A DNA stretch of 64,000 bases from CAYQVO01 sp964421085 (GTDB lineage Bacteria > Bdellovibrionota_C > UBA2361 > CAYQVO01), in the NCBI GenBank assembly GCA_964421085.1, contig CAYQVO010000003.1:69920-133919 (forward strand). The letters run 5' to 3'. The translations under genes and the position numbers were made by a program. How positions within the stretch are numbered: position 1 is the first letter of the stretch; each line of letters opens with the position of its first letter. The notes beneath the pieces were generated by a model. It saw only the letters and a program-made list of their open reading frames with translations. It did no database searches and was not told the DNA's origin. Positions 54,692 through 63,064 of the stretch are shown here, in pieces.

Positions 54692-54928
54692 CTATCCCTG
54701 CCGGCCGCTCATAGAGGATGCACCCTGGTGTTCAGCACAATGGTTGCAGCAGAAGATCTTGCCGTCCCTCTCGACCCCATGCCCTATCACCCTGCATCCG
54801 CAGTCTCCGCAGTGCGGCGCAAGCTTCTCGATCGCGCATTCAAAACAGTCGAAATTATGGCGAGTGCCGGCGTAATCTATTGAAAGCGTCTTGTCGTAGT
54901 AGTTCCCACAGGTATCACATTGGCCCAT
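54692..54928 (-). CDS. LIM-like Cys-rich zinc-binding small protein
   Basis: 78 residues with 10 Cys and several His: C4, C7, H24, C28, C31, then C40, C43, C45, H50, C60, C61, C64, H67. The spacing C-x2-C-x16-H-x3-C-x2-C then C-x2-C-x16-C-x3-C resembles the two-finger LIM domain. Likely binds two zinc ions and acts in protein contacts. It lies 124 bases upstream of cydA on the same strand, so a link with the oxidase is possible. Confidence 0.7.
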   Translation of the reverse strand: MGQCDTCGNYYDKTLSIDYAGTRHNFDCFECAIEKLAPHCGDCGCRVIGHGVERDGKIFCCNHCAEHQGASSMSGRQG

Positions 54929-55082
54929 GTGTTTTCTCCTTCCTGCGCAGCTGCCAAAGGCCGATTATAGTGCCCGGCACCACTGCCCATGCATGATAGT
55001 AATCAGGCAATGACAATGAGGGCTGCGGAGGAGAGAATCGAGCAAGGTTTCCATTATCATAACGGGGTGTTATACATGACTT

Positions 55083-55832
55083 ATGTGTCCGTCGAACGAA
55101 AACAACAAGACCAAAGGATCTCGCCCTCTTAATGAAGTCAGAGAACTTCTGAGAACTCACCTCCATTATTCGGGCGAGGACAGTCAGTCTCAGATAATAT
55201 CCGCGATATCCGATCTCCTCGACGCCATCGAACACGGCCATCACACGCTTGTCGACTCTGCTCTTTCAAGACTTGGAATCGAACGCTCGAGCGATCTTTA
55301 CGGCCGTATTGGAAATCTCACGCGAAGCCTTCACGATTCAATTTCTGAGCTGCGGGATCATCTGCAAAGACTGCATTACTCTGTCGACTCCACGAACATT
55401 CCGGAGGCTACGGACAAGCTCGAGAAGATTATCGATATGACATTCACGGCTGCTGAGCAGACGTTCCGCTACATGGATGCGCAGATGGAATCGCTCCGCA
55501 GAATCAAAGTCGAAATCGATGCTCTCGAGGCGAAACTGAACGAGGGAACCGTCGTGTCGCGAGAGACGCTTGACGAATTCATTTCAAATCAGCGCACTCT
55601 TCTTCAGGATCTGGCGAGGACCACACTCGACATCGTAGTCGCGCAGGAATACCAGGATCTCACCGGCCAGGTTCTGCGAAAAGTCATCAAGCTGCTCAAC
55701 GACATCGAGAAGCAGCTTCTCCAGCTTGTTTCCATGTTCGGCACTCCGGGTAGTGAACCGAAATCAAAGGGCACGGGAATTGAGCTGTCGCAGAAGGATG
55801 CCGACACTCTCCTTAAAAAACTAGGCTTCTGA
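55083..55832 (+). CDS. cheZ: CheZ-type protein phosphatase of CheY
   Basis: 249 residues. A long helical hairpin centre (about 30-200) is followed by the active-site block VVAQEYQDLTGQVLRK, which contains the Asp and Gln equivalent to D143 and Q147 of E. coli CheZ. The C-terminal DADTLLKKLGF matches the CheY-binding peptide of E. coli CheZ (ending in LGF). It dephosphorylates CheY-P and resets the flagellar switch. No other chemotaxis or flagellar gene is in the window, so it is an isolated copy. Confidence 0.92.
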   Translation: MCPSNENNKTKGSRPLNEVRELLRTHLHYSGEDSQSQIISAISDLLDAIEHGHHTLVDSALSRLGIERSSDLYGRIGNLTRSLHDSISELRDHLQRLHYSVDSTNIPEATDKLEKIIDMTFTAAEQTFRYMDAQMESLRRIKVEIDALEAKLNEGTVVSRETLDEFISNQRTLLQDLARTTLDIVVAQEYQDLTGQVLRKVIKLLNDIEKQLLQLVSMFGTPGSEPKSKGTGIELSQKDADTLLKKLGF

Positions 55833-56264
55833 GTGCTTCTTCCACTCTTCAAAGAGGCGTTTCGCTGCTTTTATTCCGGCATAGAGATAAAACCCTTCCT
55901 CGCGCTGCTCAACTTTTATCAGAACATTCGTAAGGATGAAGCGTTCCATTGATGTTACTGAACTCCACGCGAAAAACAGAGGATGGTGCCTGGAATAAAG
56001 GGAGCACGGGAAGGAAACTTTCAGCCCAAAGCCTTCGGAATTTATGACAAGCGTATAATTTTCACGCGCCGGATCGTGCATGAACACCGCCGGTTCATAT
56101 GGAGTAAAAAGCACTTCATACGACTCGCCTTCCATGTGAGAGTGCGTCTCATATGGCTTGAGCGAAATTCTTGCGGGATCCACCCAGACAGAGTGGGTTA
56201 CTTTTGCAAAGACGAAAAAAACCACGGCTGCGACGACAAGTGCTGTTGTAATCACGAAAATCAC
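55821..56264 (-). CDS. Hypothetical single-helix membrane protein
   Basis: 147 residues from the GTG at 56264, which has GAGAGGAAG upstream; the frame reaches 56336 only by running into asd. A membrane helix lies at about 3-22 (VITTALVVAAVVFFVFA), followed by a beta-rich extracytoplasmic domain (VLFTPYEPAVFMHDP, TLVINSEGFGLKVSF). No family recognised. It lies 17 bases after asd and overlaps the convergent cheZ end by 12 bases. Confidence 0.6.
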   Translation of the reverse strand: MIFVITTALVVAAVVFFVFAKVTHSVWVDPARISLKPYETHSHMEGESYEVLFTPYEPAVFMHDPARENYTLVINSEGFGLKVSFPCSLYSRHHPLFFAWSSVTSMERFILTNVLIKVEQREEGFYLYAGIKAAKRLFEEWKKHSEA

Positions 56265-56281
56265 GGTCTTCCTCTCTTTCC

Positions 56282-57391
56282 TTAAGTTTCCCGGATGATG
56301 CGGAGCATGCGCCTCAGCGGCTCTGCAGCTCCCCACAAAAGCTGGTCCCCCACGGTAAATGCTCCGACGTACTCCGGACCCATTCGCATCTTGTGGATCC
56401 GCCCGATGGGAATTTCGAGCGTGCCTGAAACGCGCGTCGGATGCAGCCCGGCGAAAGTCGCTTCGGGCGTGTTCGGAACAAGACGCACCCAGTCATTGCC
56501 TGAGCTGATGATGTTCTCGATTTCCTCGACCGGAAGGTCTTTCTTCAGCTTTACAAGCAGCGACTGGCTGTGGCTGCGAAGTGCGCCAACGCGCACGCAG
56601 AGCCCGTCCACAGGGATTTCCAGGGATCGCTGAAGTATCTTGTTCAGCTCCACGTGCCCCTTCCATTCCTCACGGCTCTGCCCCCCTTCTACCGCCCTGT
56701 CGATCCAGGGAATGAGACTCCCCGCCAGAGGCGTGGCAAAGTATTCAAGCGGCATATCTTTGGATCTCTGTGCGGATGTAACCGCCCGTTCGATAGTAAG
56801 CGCCGTCGCGGCGGGTCCTTTGAGTTCGCCGGCCGCAATGTCGCCTAAAAACTTCATCTGCTTCATCAGCTCGATCATATTTTGAGCGCCGGCTCCCGAA
56901 GCCGCCTGATAGGTCGATGAATGAATCCACTCCACCAGGTCTTTCGCGAGGAGTCCCCCGAGAGCCATGATCATCAGACTGACTGTACAGTTGCCCCCCA
57001 CATAGGTCTTTATTCCTTTATTGATCGCGGCATCGATGACATCCCTGTTTACCGGGTCGAGTATGATAACAGCATCGTTTTCCATCCTCAGTGTGGAAGC
57101 TGCATCAATCCAGTATCCTTTCCATCCGCCCTTTCGCAGTTCCGGATAGACTCTCTTAGTATAGTCGCCGCCCTGACAGCTCAGAATAACATCGAGAGTT
57201 TTCAGAGATTCAATGTCCGACGCATCTTTGAGCGTTGCCCCCGGCCCCCCTTCAGCGGGAGCATTTCCTCCAACATTTGATGTCGTATAAAAAACGCCTT
57301 CGATGTCCCGGAAATCGTCCTCCTCCCGCATCCGGCCCATCAAGACCGAGCCGACCATTCCACGCCAGCCTATAAATCCCGTTCGAAGCAC
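56282..57391 (-). CDS. asd: Aspartate-semialdehyde dehydrogenase
   Basis: NADPH-dependent reduction of aspartyl phosphate to aspartate semialdehyde, on the route to lysine, diaminopimelate, threonine and methionine. 369 residues, like the E. coli enzyme (367). GFIGWRGMVGSVLMGRM binds NADP, the catalytic Cys is in YVGGNCTVSLM, and the substrate Arg and His lie in HPTRVSGTL-type sequence near the end. The small membrane protein follows in the same direction. Confidence 0.96.
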   Translation of the reverse strand: MLRTGFIGWRGMVGSVLMGRMREEDDFRDIEGVFYTTSNVGGNAPAEGGPGATLKDASDIESLKTLDVILSCQGGDYTKRVYPELRKGGWKGYWIDAASTLRMENDAVIILDPVNRDVIDAAINKGIKTYVGGNCTVSLMIMALGGLLAKDLVEWIHSSTYQAASGAGAQNMIELMKQMKFLGDIAAGELKGPAATALTIERAVTSAQRSKDMPLEYFATPLAGSLIPWIDRAVEGGQSREEWKGHVELNKILQRSLEIPVDGLCVRVGALRSHSQSLLVKLKKDLPVEEIENIISSGNDWVRLVPNTPEATFAGLHPTRVSGTLEIPIGRIHKMRMGPEYVGAFTVGDQLLWGAAEPLRRMLRIIRET

Positions 57392-57636
57392 TTTTTCTCC
57401 CCCTTCACAGTCAATATCATCATTGGGTCATTATATTGAATCCTGTCTTCAGATCCACGGACCGCCTGCGGCGAAGGCGCCACATCATCCTGATTCACCT
57501 GATTTTTTCATATTCGCGGAATTTTTTCCAAAAATATCTTGAATAAATCATTCTGACTCTCGTCTGTCCCATAAGAGTAAGCTGCAATACTGTCCATCTC
57601 CCATCCCAAGTTCGCAGCGGCCTCCTAAAAATATGG
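57392..57636. other. Intergenic region between asd and the orphan terminator
   Basis: About 245 bases with no convincing coding frame. It must hold the asd promoter on the minus strand. On the plus strand it may encode a small RNA or leader ending at the terminator 57637-57678. A 62-codon minus frame here has no coding character. Confidence 0.4.
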
Positions 57637-57678
57637 GCCGGGGGTTCAAATGAGGGCTTTGAACTCCCGGCTTTTTTT
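57637..57678 (+). terminator. Strong intrinsic terminator with no plus-strand gene before it
   Basis: GCCGGGGGTTCAAA (57637-57650) pairs with TTTGAACTCCCGGC (57658-57671) over 14 positions with one G-U wobble. Loop TGAGGGC, then seven T (57672-57678). It points in the plus direction, yet the nearest plus-strand gene upstream is cheZ, 1.8 kb away across asd. lemA begins 77 bases after it. It may end a small RNA or act as a leader attenuator for lemA. Confidence 0.75.
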
Positions 57679-57754
57679 GTCAAAAGCCCGACTTTTTGAT
57701 CGCCGGAAAAGAGACTACGATAGTGCCTCCTGTTTAAAGTGAAGGAGGAAAACT

Positions 57755-58348
57755 ATGCGCGTCTACCGTTCCTTAAAGCTCCCCGCCGCCCTGATTATTA
57801 TCCTCTCTCTTTCAAACTGCGGCTACAATACGATTCAGCAGCAGGATGAGCAGGTGAAAGCTGCCTGGTCCGAAGTATTGAATCAGTATCAACGGCGCGC
57901 TGATCTTGTGCCTAACCTTGTTAATACTGTCAAAGGATATGCTGCGCATGAAAAAGAAGTGCTCGAAGCTGTGACGAACGCAAGAGCCCGTGTTGGTTCA
58001 GCCGCGGCGGCTCCGGATCTCGCTGACAATCCCGAGGCCCTGCGGCAGTTTTCAGAAGCGCAGGCTCAGATGACCAGCGCCCTTTCGAGGCTTCTCGTGG
58101 TAGTCGAGAATTATCCGCAACTCAAAGCCGACCAGTCGTTTCGCGATCTCCAGGCGCAGCTCGAAGGAACTGAAAACAGAATCACTGTCGCCAGAAACCG
58201 GTACATCAAGGCGGTGCAGGATTACAACACTTTCATTCGAAGCTTCCCCACTCTTATTACTGCGAAGATCTTCGGCTACAAAGTCAAGCCGAACTTTACG
58301 GTGGCAAATGAACAGGAAGTGGCCCGGCCGCCGGCAGTATCTTTTTGA
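57755..58348 (+). CDS. LemA family lipoprotein
   Basis: 197 residues. GAAGGAGG precedes the ATG. The signal peptide ends in SLSNC-G, a lipobox-like site. The helical LemA domain follows with VKAAWSEVLNQYQRRADLVPNLVNTVKGYAAHE, split here for length, and a typical RNRYIKAVQDYN-F-R-FP end. LemA proteins are often encoded with TPM-domain proteins, as here. Molecular role unknown; envelope stress is a common suggestion. Confidence 0.92.
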   Translation: MRVYRSLKLPAALIIILSLSNCGYNTIQQQDEQVKAAWSEVLNQYQRRADLVPNLVNTVKGYAAHEKEVLEAVTNARARVGSAAAAPDLADNPEALRQFSEAQAQMTSALSRLLVVVENYPQLKADQSFRDLQAQLEGTENRITVARNRYIKAVQDYNTFIRSFPTLITAKIFGYKVKPNFTVANEQEVARPPAVSF

Positions 58349-58360
58349 CAAGGAGGCGCT

Positions 58361-59209
58361 ATAAAAGTCCTTCCCGCCCTGCTCGCTCTGTTTCTCCCTG
58401 CCTGCGTTGCTGCCGCTCAAACGGCGGTGCCGCCCCTCCAGTCGCGGGTAACAGACCTGAGTGGAGTGCTTGAAAAAGACCAGCAGAACCAGCTCGAAAG
58501 CGGGCTCAAAGCCTTTGAGGACAGGAAAGGTTCTCAAATTGCGGTGCTTATCATTCCGTCGCTTGAAGGCGAGGATATTGCCGCATACGGGATACGCGTT
58601 GCGGAGGCATGGAAAATCGGCCGTAAAGGCATCGACGATGGCGCTGTTCTCATAGTTTCCATGAAGGATCGCAGGCTGCGGATTGAGGTCGGCTACGGTC
58701 TTGAAGGCGTGCTGAACGATGCGGTGTGCAAAAGGATTATAAGCGATGTAATCACGCCGTCGTTCAAAACAGGCGATTACTTCGATGGAATTAAGAACGG
58801 CCTGGACGCGATGATGAAGCTGATTGAGGGAGAACCACTTCCCGAGGTCATCGGGAAAAGCCGGCAGGACAGTGATGATGATGGGAATTTGATCCTTCCT
58901 GCGCTGTTTCTCTTCTTTATTCTTTCTCAGTTTTTCGCGTCAGCTCTTGGCAGACTTGCAGGTTCGGCCCTGATGTCCATTATCGCGTTTGTGACGCTGC
59001 TCGTTTTTGGCGTGTCTGTACTCCTCAGCATAATAGTCGCTGTTCTTGCATTTATAGTTGCCCTGTTTATGAGAGTTCTGCCTTCAGGCACCTATGGCAG
59101 CCGTGGATACCGGGGAGGAGGCTTTGGAGGGGGCAGCTTTTCGAGCGGCGGAGGTTTCAGCGGCGGTGGAGGCAGCTTTGGCGGAGGCGGGGCATCCGGA
59201 AACTGGTGA
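58361..59209 (+). CDS. TPM-domain membrane protein (YgcG-like), probable AUA start
   Basis: 282 residues if translation starts at the ATA at 58361; AAGGAGG lies directly upstream, and the encoded KVLPALLALFLPACVAAAQ is a full signal peptide. Conventional prediction would begin at the GTG at 58427 and lose that peptide. The TPM domain (about 30-165) has VTDLSGVLEKDQQNQLESGL, IAVLIIPSLEGEDI and the GYGLEGVLND loop. Two membrane helices follow near 180-235, then the usual Gly/Ser-rich tail ending GGGASGNW. The stop overlaps the next gene (GTGA). Confidence 0.85.
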   Translation: MKVLPALLALFLPACVAAAQTAVPPLQSRVTDLSGVLEKDQQNQLESGLKAFEDRKGSQIAVLIIPSLEGEDIAAYGIRVAEAWKIGRKGIDDGAVLIVSMKDRRLRIEVGYGLEGVLNDAVCKRIISDVITPSFKTGDYFDGIKNGLDAMMKLIEGEPLPEVIGKSRQDSDDDGNLILPALFLFFILSQFFASALGRLAGSALMSIIAFVTLLVFGVSVLLSIIVAVLAFIVALFMRVLPSGTYGSRGYRGGGFGGGSFSSGGGFSGGGGSFGGGGASGNW

Positions 59210-59715
59210 CGATGATGAACAGACTGAAAAGAATCCTGAGACACGCCTTATCGACACGTTTTCACGCGCGACGTGCTTTCCCTCCCCTGATTATCGAGCA
59301 CATTACCGCAAAAATCGCAGAAGTGGAAAGGACTCACAGCGGAGAGATCGTTTTCGCGGTTGAAGCGCACCTCGACCCGGTCGATCTGCTGAGAAACAAA
59401 AGCGCAAGACAGCGCGCGCTCGAACTCTTCTCGTCACTGAGGGTATGGGACACGGAAGCAAACAACGGAGTTCTCATATATGTGCTTCTCGCTGACAGGG
59501 ATGTGGAACTCGTGGCAGATCGAGGTGTCGATATTCATGTGGGCCGGGAGGTCTGGAATGAAGTATGCCGGAAAATGGAAGACTGCTTCCGTGCCTGTGA
59601 CTATGAAGGCGGAGTTTTTCTCGCAATTGAAGAAGTGTCCAGTCACCTGGCGCGGCATTTCCCGAAGAATCCGGAGGATATAAACAAACTTTCGAACAAG
59701 CCTGTGATGATCTGA
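59206..59715 (+). CDS. Second TPM-domain protein, soluble
   Basis: 169 residues, starting at a GTG that overlaps the previous stop; ATG codons at 59209 and 59212 are alternatives. TPM-domain features: THSGEIVFAVEAHLDPVDLL, VWDTEANNGVLIYVLLADRDVELVADRGVDI (split), and GGVFLAIEEVSSHLARHFP. It lacks the Gly-rich tail and the membrane helices of its neighbour. The N-terminus (LKRILRHALSTRFHARRAFP) is basic. The pairing of a membrane and a soluble TPM protein after lemA is a known arrangement. Confidence 0.85.
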   Translation: MTMMNRLKRILRHALSTRFHARRAFPPLIIEHITAKIAEVERTHSGEIVFAVEAHLDPVDLLRNKSARQRALELFSSLRVWDTEANNGVLIYVLLADRDVELVADRGVDIHVGREVWNEVCRKMEDCFRACDYEGGVFLAIEEVSSHLARHFPKNPEDINKLSNKPVMI

Positions 59716-60404
59716 TGTGTTCGCAATACAACATCAAAGTCAATCTTCATCTTGTCGGCGATTCTTTCGGTGCGGCTCTTTCAAGCGGCGCAGCTGAAGA
59801 TTTCAAAATACCACAGCGTATCACTCCGAAGGCTCAGGCGCCCGTTCTCGTATCGAGAAACGGCCGGCCTGTGATAACCCTGATGCAGTTTTCGCTGGTC
59901 CCCTCGTGGGCAAAGGAAATGAATCTGAAATTTGCCACTCACAACGCAAGGCTGGATGCGGTTGAGGAAAAAGCTGCGTGGAAGACCCCCTTCATCCGGC
60001 ATCACTGCATAATCCCTCTGAATGAGTTTATTGAAGCGATCTACTTCGGAGAATTTGCGGGCAATATGGTGGTTTTCGAAAGGGAGGACTCACTTCCTCT
60101 TTACGCTGCCGGCATATTCGACTGCTGGATTGACGAGGCTGCCGGCCGGAAACTTTTTTCATTTGCAATGATTACGGGCGAATCCTGCGAGTTCATCAGA
60201 AACACCGGTCACGACAGGCAGCCCCTTTTCCTGCCGGAGAGTTCGTGCATTCAGTGGCTGCAAATGCAGGGCCTCCCGGCTGGTGAGCTGAAAGAGTTTC
60301 TGCATGCGGACTGCTTCACCCCCGGCTTATGCGTAAGAGTGGACAGGGCGATGAAGCCCGGCTGGGAGAAAAGGAGAGGTCCTTCCCTGAACTCAATCCG
60401 GTAG
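59715..60404 (+). CDS. SRAP-domain protein (YedK/HMCES family)
   Basis: 229 residues. Cys2 directly after Met is the catalytic residue that crosslinks to abasic sites in single-stranded DNA. Asn77 in THNARLDA, Glu107 in EFIEA (usual form GFYEW) and His166 in GHDRQP correspond to E. coli YedK N75, E105 and H160. The Trp of the GFYEW signature is Ala here and one Gly is Glu, so this is a divergent member. It begins at the stop base of the TPM gene, at the end of the lemA unit. A repair role is inferred from the family. Confidence 0.85.
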   Translation: MCSQYNIKVNLHLVGDSFGAALSSGAAEDFKIPQRITPKAQAPVLVSRNGRPVITLMQFSLVPSWAKEMNLKFATHNARLDAVEEKAAWKTPFIRHHCIIPLNEFIEAIYFGEFAGNMVVFEREDSLPLYAAGIFDCWIDEAAGRKLFSFAMITGESCEFIRNTGHDRQPLFLPESSCIQWLQMQGLPAGELKEFLHADCFTPGLCVRVDRAMKPGWEKRRGPSLNSIR

Positions 60405-60421
60405 TCTCCGCAGTTGGGGTG

Positions 60422-61477
60422 TCAACCCGCAAACGGAACCTTATCGCCGTCGGCAGATGCAATTTGATCAGCGCCGCGGAGATCGACTCTTCGCGCTGTG
60501 CGATAACGGCTTGCCCAGTAACGAGAGAACATGCTGTCGAGACTGACGCCCTTGCCTCTCCCTGCGGAATGAATGAAGAGGCCGTTCGCGATGAATATTC
60601 CGACGTGGGAGATCCCCTTCCTGAACGTGGAGAAGAAAACCAGATCTCCCGGCTTGAGATCACGCTTCGCAACGATGCTTCCTTTCTGCGCCTGGTCTAC
60701 GGACGACCGCGGAAGTGATATGCCATGCTTGCCATAGATGAAATGCGTAAAACCTGAGCAGTCGAATCCGGAAGGACCGCTTCCGCCCACACGGTAGGCT
60801 GTCTTGAGATAACGGAATGCTGTTTGAAGTATGTTTTTTGCCGTCGATTCCTGCACAGCATCGAGAGGTACCGCCGTGTTTTTTCCAACATCATCAGATC
60901 GCGCAGACTTCCGTACTACCGGAGCACGCGGCGCTGCCACTGAAATCTGTTTCCGGAACTGCTGGAGGGGCTTGCGAAGATTCAGGGCCAGCTGCTCCTT
61001 CTTCTTCGAAGGCTTGACCATCGGGATCTTCTTCTGCTCGACCCAGCGCTTCCCGATGGGGGAGGCCTTCTGCATTTTCGAAGCGGTCACCTTTGAAGTG
61101 GCCGCTTTCGCAACAGCGGGTTTTACAGTTGCAGTTTTTGATTTTACTGCTGTGGTCTTTGCTTTCGCAGGTGAAGTCTTCACCGCTGCAGTCTTTGAAA
61201 CGGCAGGTGCCGACTTGGAACGAGCCGGTGCCTTGACGGCTGCTTTAACTGCCGTCTTCCTGGTGGAAACCGAACTCTTCCCGGTCGAAACACGCACCAC
61301 GAGCGTTCCTTTCACATTCTGCGCCTTAATCTTTCGAGGGGAAGATTTAAGGCCTGCAGTAATTGTTCCGGGATCTGACGATTTTTTATTCGCTGCGTAT
61401 GTTGTCGCTGCTGAGCACGCCATCACTACCGCAAGTACTGCCGGCGCACATTGGCGACAAACCCTGTATACTGCCAA
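60422..61477 (-). CDS. Secreted NlpC/P60 peptidoglycan hydrolase with Lys/Ala-rich linker
   Basis: 351 residues from a TTG at 61477 with GAGG five bases upstream; the frame is open to a GTG at 61561. The start chosen gives a proper signal peptide (VYRVCRQCAPAVLAVVMACS then TYA-A). Next is a basic, repetitive Ala/Lys/Thr/Val region of about 110 residues resembling histone H1 tails, then a linker and the NlpC/P60 domain. Catalytic residues: Cys in GFDCSGF, His in ISHVGIF and His in LFIHSAG. Cuts peptide bonds in peptidoglycan. The basic stretch may bind anionic wall or DNA. Confidence 0.88.
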   Translation of the reverse strand: MAVYRVCRQCAPAVLAVVMACSAATTYAANKKSSDPGTITAGLKSSPRKIKAQNVKGTLVVRVSTGKSSVSTRKTAVKAAVKAPARSKSAPAVSKTAAVKTSPAKAKTTAVKSKTATVKPAVAKAATSKVTASKMQKASPIGKRWVEQKKIPMVKPSKKKEQLALNLRKPLQQFRKQISVAAPRAPVVRKSARSDDVGKNTAVPLDAVQESTAKNILQTAFRYLKTAYRVGGSGPSGFDCSGFTHFIYGKHGISLPRSSVDQAQKGSIVAKRDLKPGDLVFFSTFRKGISHVGIFIANGLFIHSAGRGKGVSLDSMFSRYWASRYRTARRVDLRGADQIASADGDKVPFAG

Positions 61478-61561
61478 AGTCACCTCATAAAATTCCTGGC
61501 CTGCAAGCAACCTGCCAAATTCGCGAAACAAATCTGCAAGAATGCGGGAAGCTTTGGTCAC

Positions 61562-62755
61562 CTTTCCGCATCTGCCAGGCGGTCCGGAGGCCTTTAGAAG
61601 ACCCCCTCTCCTTTCCCGGCTTTCTTATCGAACAGGTATTCTACTGTCAACCTGAGAAGCCAGATTTGACCTGACCGGCGAACCTAACCCATTGAAATAT
61701 TTAGGTTCTTATTACCGAACTTTATCTCGTCAAATAGAACCGGAAGTGCAAGGTGCTTAAAGCTGTCTTCGAGCAATTAAGGTTTTCTCCTGCTGCGGAA
61801 AATGTTGTGCGGCTCCCCCAAAAGGCTTCGATTGTCCGGAAAGCAGAAACTGTTGGAGCCGAAAGAACTCGATGTGTAAATTTATTTCCACATACATTGA
61901 TTTTTTCTGCAAAATCTCCGCAGCTTTCGTAGTTGTCTGTTCAAAAATGTAATCTGTCCGCGCGCGCGCGAAGTTCGGCACCCCACCCTCTGTTCCGGGG
62001 GGTTCCGAAAGGGTTTGGGTGAGACTGCGTATTTTGCGCAATTTTGATCAGCAATCCCCCCGATGTTGAAACTCCTTTCTGTAAATTCACGAATTCGCAT
62101 AATGCAGCCATCAGGACACGACCACCTGGACGCTTCCGGATGGTCTGATTTCTCTACTAGGCATGAAAAGCCGGGCGGATCCACCAGAAATATAGCGGCT
62201 TCGCTCCGGCAGCCCGAAGGCGATATCAGGCTGGCGAATCCTCCCTGGAACCTTCATCTCACGGAGAGAATGCCCTTTGGAGGATTCAGCGTTCCCGTGG
62301 CGGTGGCATTAGCCATGACATACACGATTCTCCCGCGTCTCGTACAACGATTCAGGAACGCTCTTTTTCAACTATTCGAGAGAGGCCTCGAGGATCCTGC
62401 TGATGGGAGGACGGCTTCATACAAATACCTGGCCGTCCGATGCCGGGAAATATCTCAAACTTGCCCCGATGTTCGGTTCTGAAAAAACTGGAAGCTTGAA
62501 TTTTNNNNNNNNNNNNNNNNNNNNNNNNNNNNNNNNNNNNNNNNNNNNNNNNNNNNNNNNNNNNNNCCACTTCACTTTTGTGTCCCCGGTCATTTTCTAT
62601 CCCTCTGGAGAGTCCTCCATGAGACCCCGGCATATATCGAATTCTCCTGGTTGAGGGGTATTCGTACTCTCCCGTCCATGTTTCGGAAGGGTTGCGGATG
62701 ATGCATTGACTCGATGATGACCTTTCCAATGAGAAGGAAGGGAGAGTTCCAGAAT
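61562..62755. other. Gene-poor region with an assembly gap
   Basis: About 1.2 kb without a convincing gene. It contains a run of 62 N (62505-62566), so part is unknown. A (CG)6 tract lies at 61959-61970. An AT-rich stretch near 61690-61740 could hold the hydrolase promoter. The region abuts the 3' end of tRNA-Ser, a usual integration site, but no integrase or direct repeat of the tRNA end is seen. Confidence 0.5.
62505..62566. other. Run of N, scaffold gap
   Basis: 62 undetermined bases. The true length is unknown. Frames crossing it are unreliable. Confidence 0.98.
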
Positions 62756-62845
62756 TGGCGGAGAGAGGGGGATTCGAACCCCCGTTAGAGTTACCCCTAA
62801 ACATGATTTCGAATCATGCGCCTTCAACCACTCGGCCATCTCTCC
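62756..62845 (-). tRNA. tRNA-Ser (anticodon CGA)
   Basis: Read on the minus strand: GGAGAGA acceptor arm pairs with TCTCTCC, followed by discriminator G and an encoded CCA. D-arm GCCGAGTGGTTGAAGGC, anticodon stem-loop CATGATTCGAAATCATG with anticodon CGA, a long variable arm, and T-arm GGGTTCGAATCC with flanking C/G pairs. The long variable arm is typical of class II serine tRNA. Reads UCG codons. Confidence 0.95.
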
Positions 62846-63064
62846 AATTATTTGAATCTGCGGTCATTTTTTGGGCTTTCCTGCATTACCGGCAAAAGGC
62901 CAAAACTGCCACTGGGTTCCTAATGGGGTCCATTTGGAACCGCTTCGCTGTCTCAAAAGGCTAATTCTTGTGTCGATCGGTGTCAACGATGCGGGGATTT
63001 CCTTTTAGAAACGCGTCCCTGTCGATACAGGGTCCGCGCGTAATGTTCAGGGGCAGCATGCGAC

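Noticed and set aside
54915..55244. 109-codon minus-strand frame over the start of cheZ
   Set aside because: It overlaps the Cys-rich gene and cheZ, has no ribosome site or domain, and cheZ is certain.
61959..61970. (CG)6 tract, possible Z-DNA former
   Set aside because: Short; such runs occur by chance, and nothing nearby suggests a function.
62063..62482. 139-codon plus-strand frame before the N run
   Set aside because: No start signal, domain or coding character; adjacent to an assembly gap.
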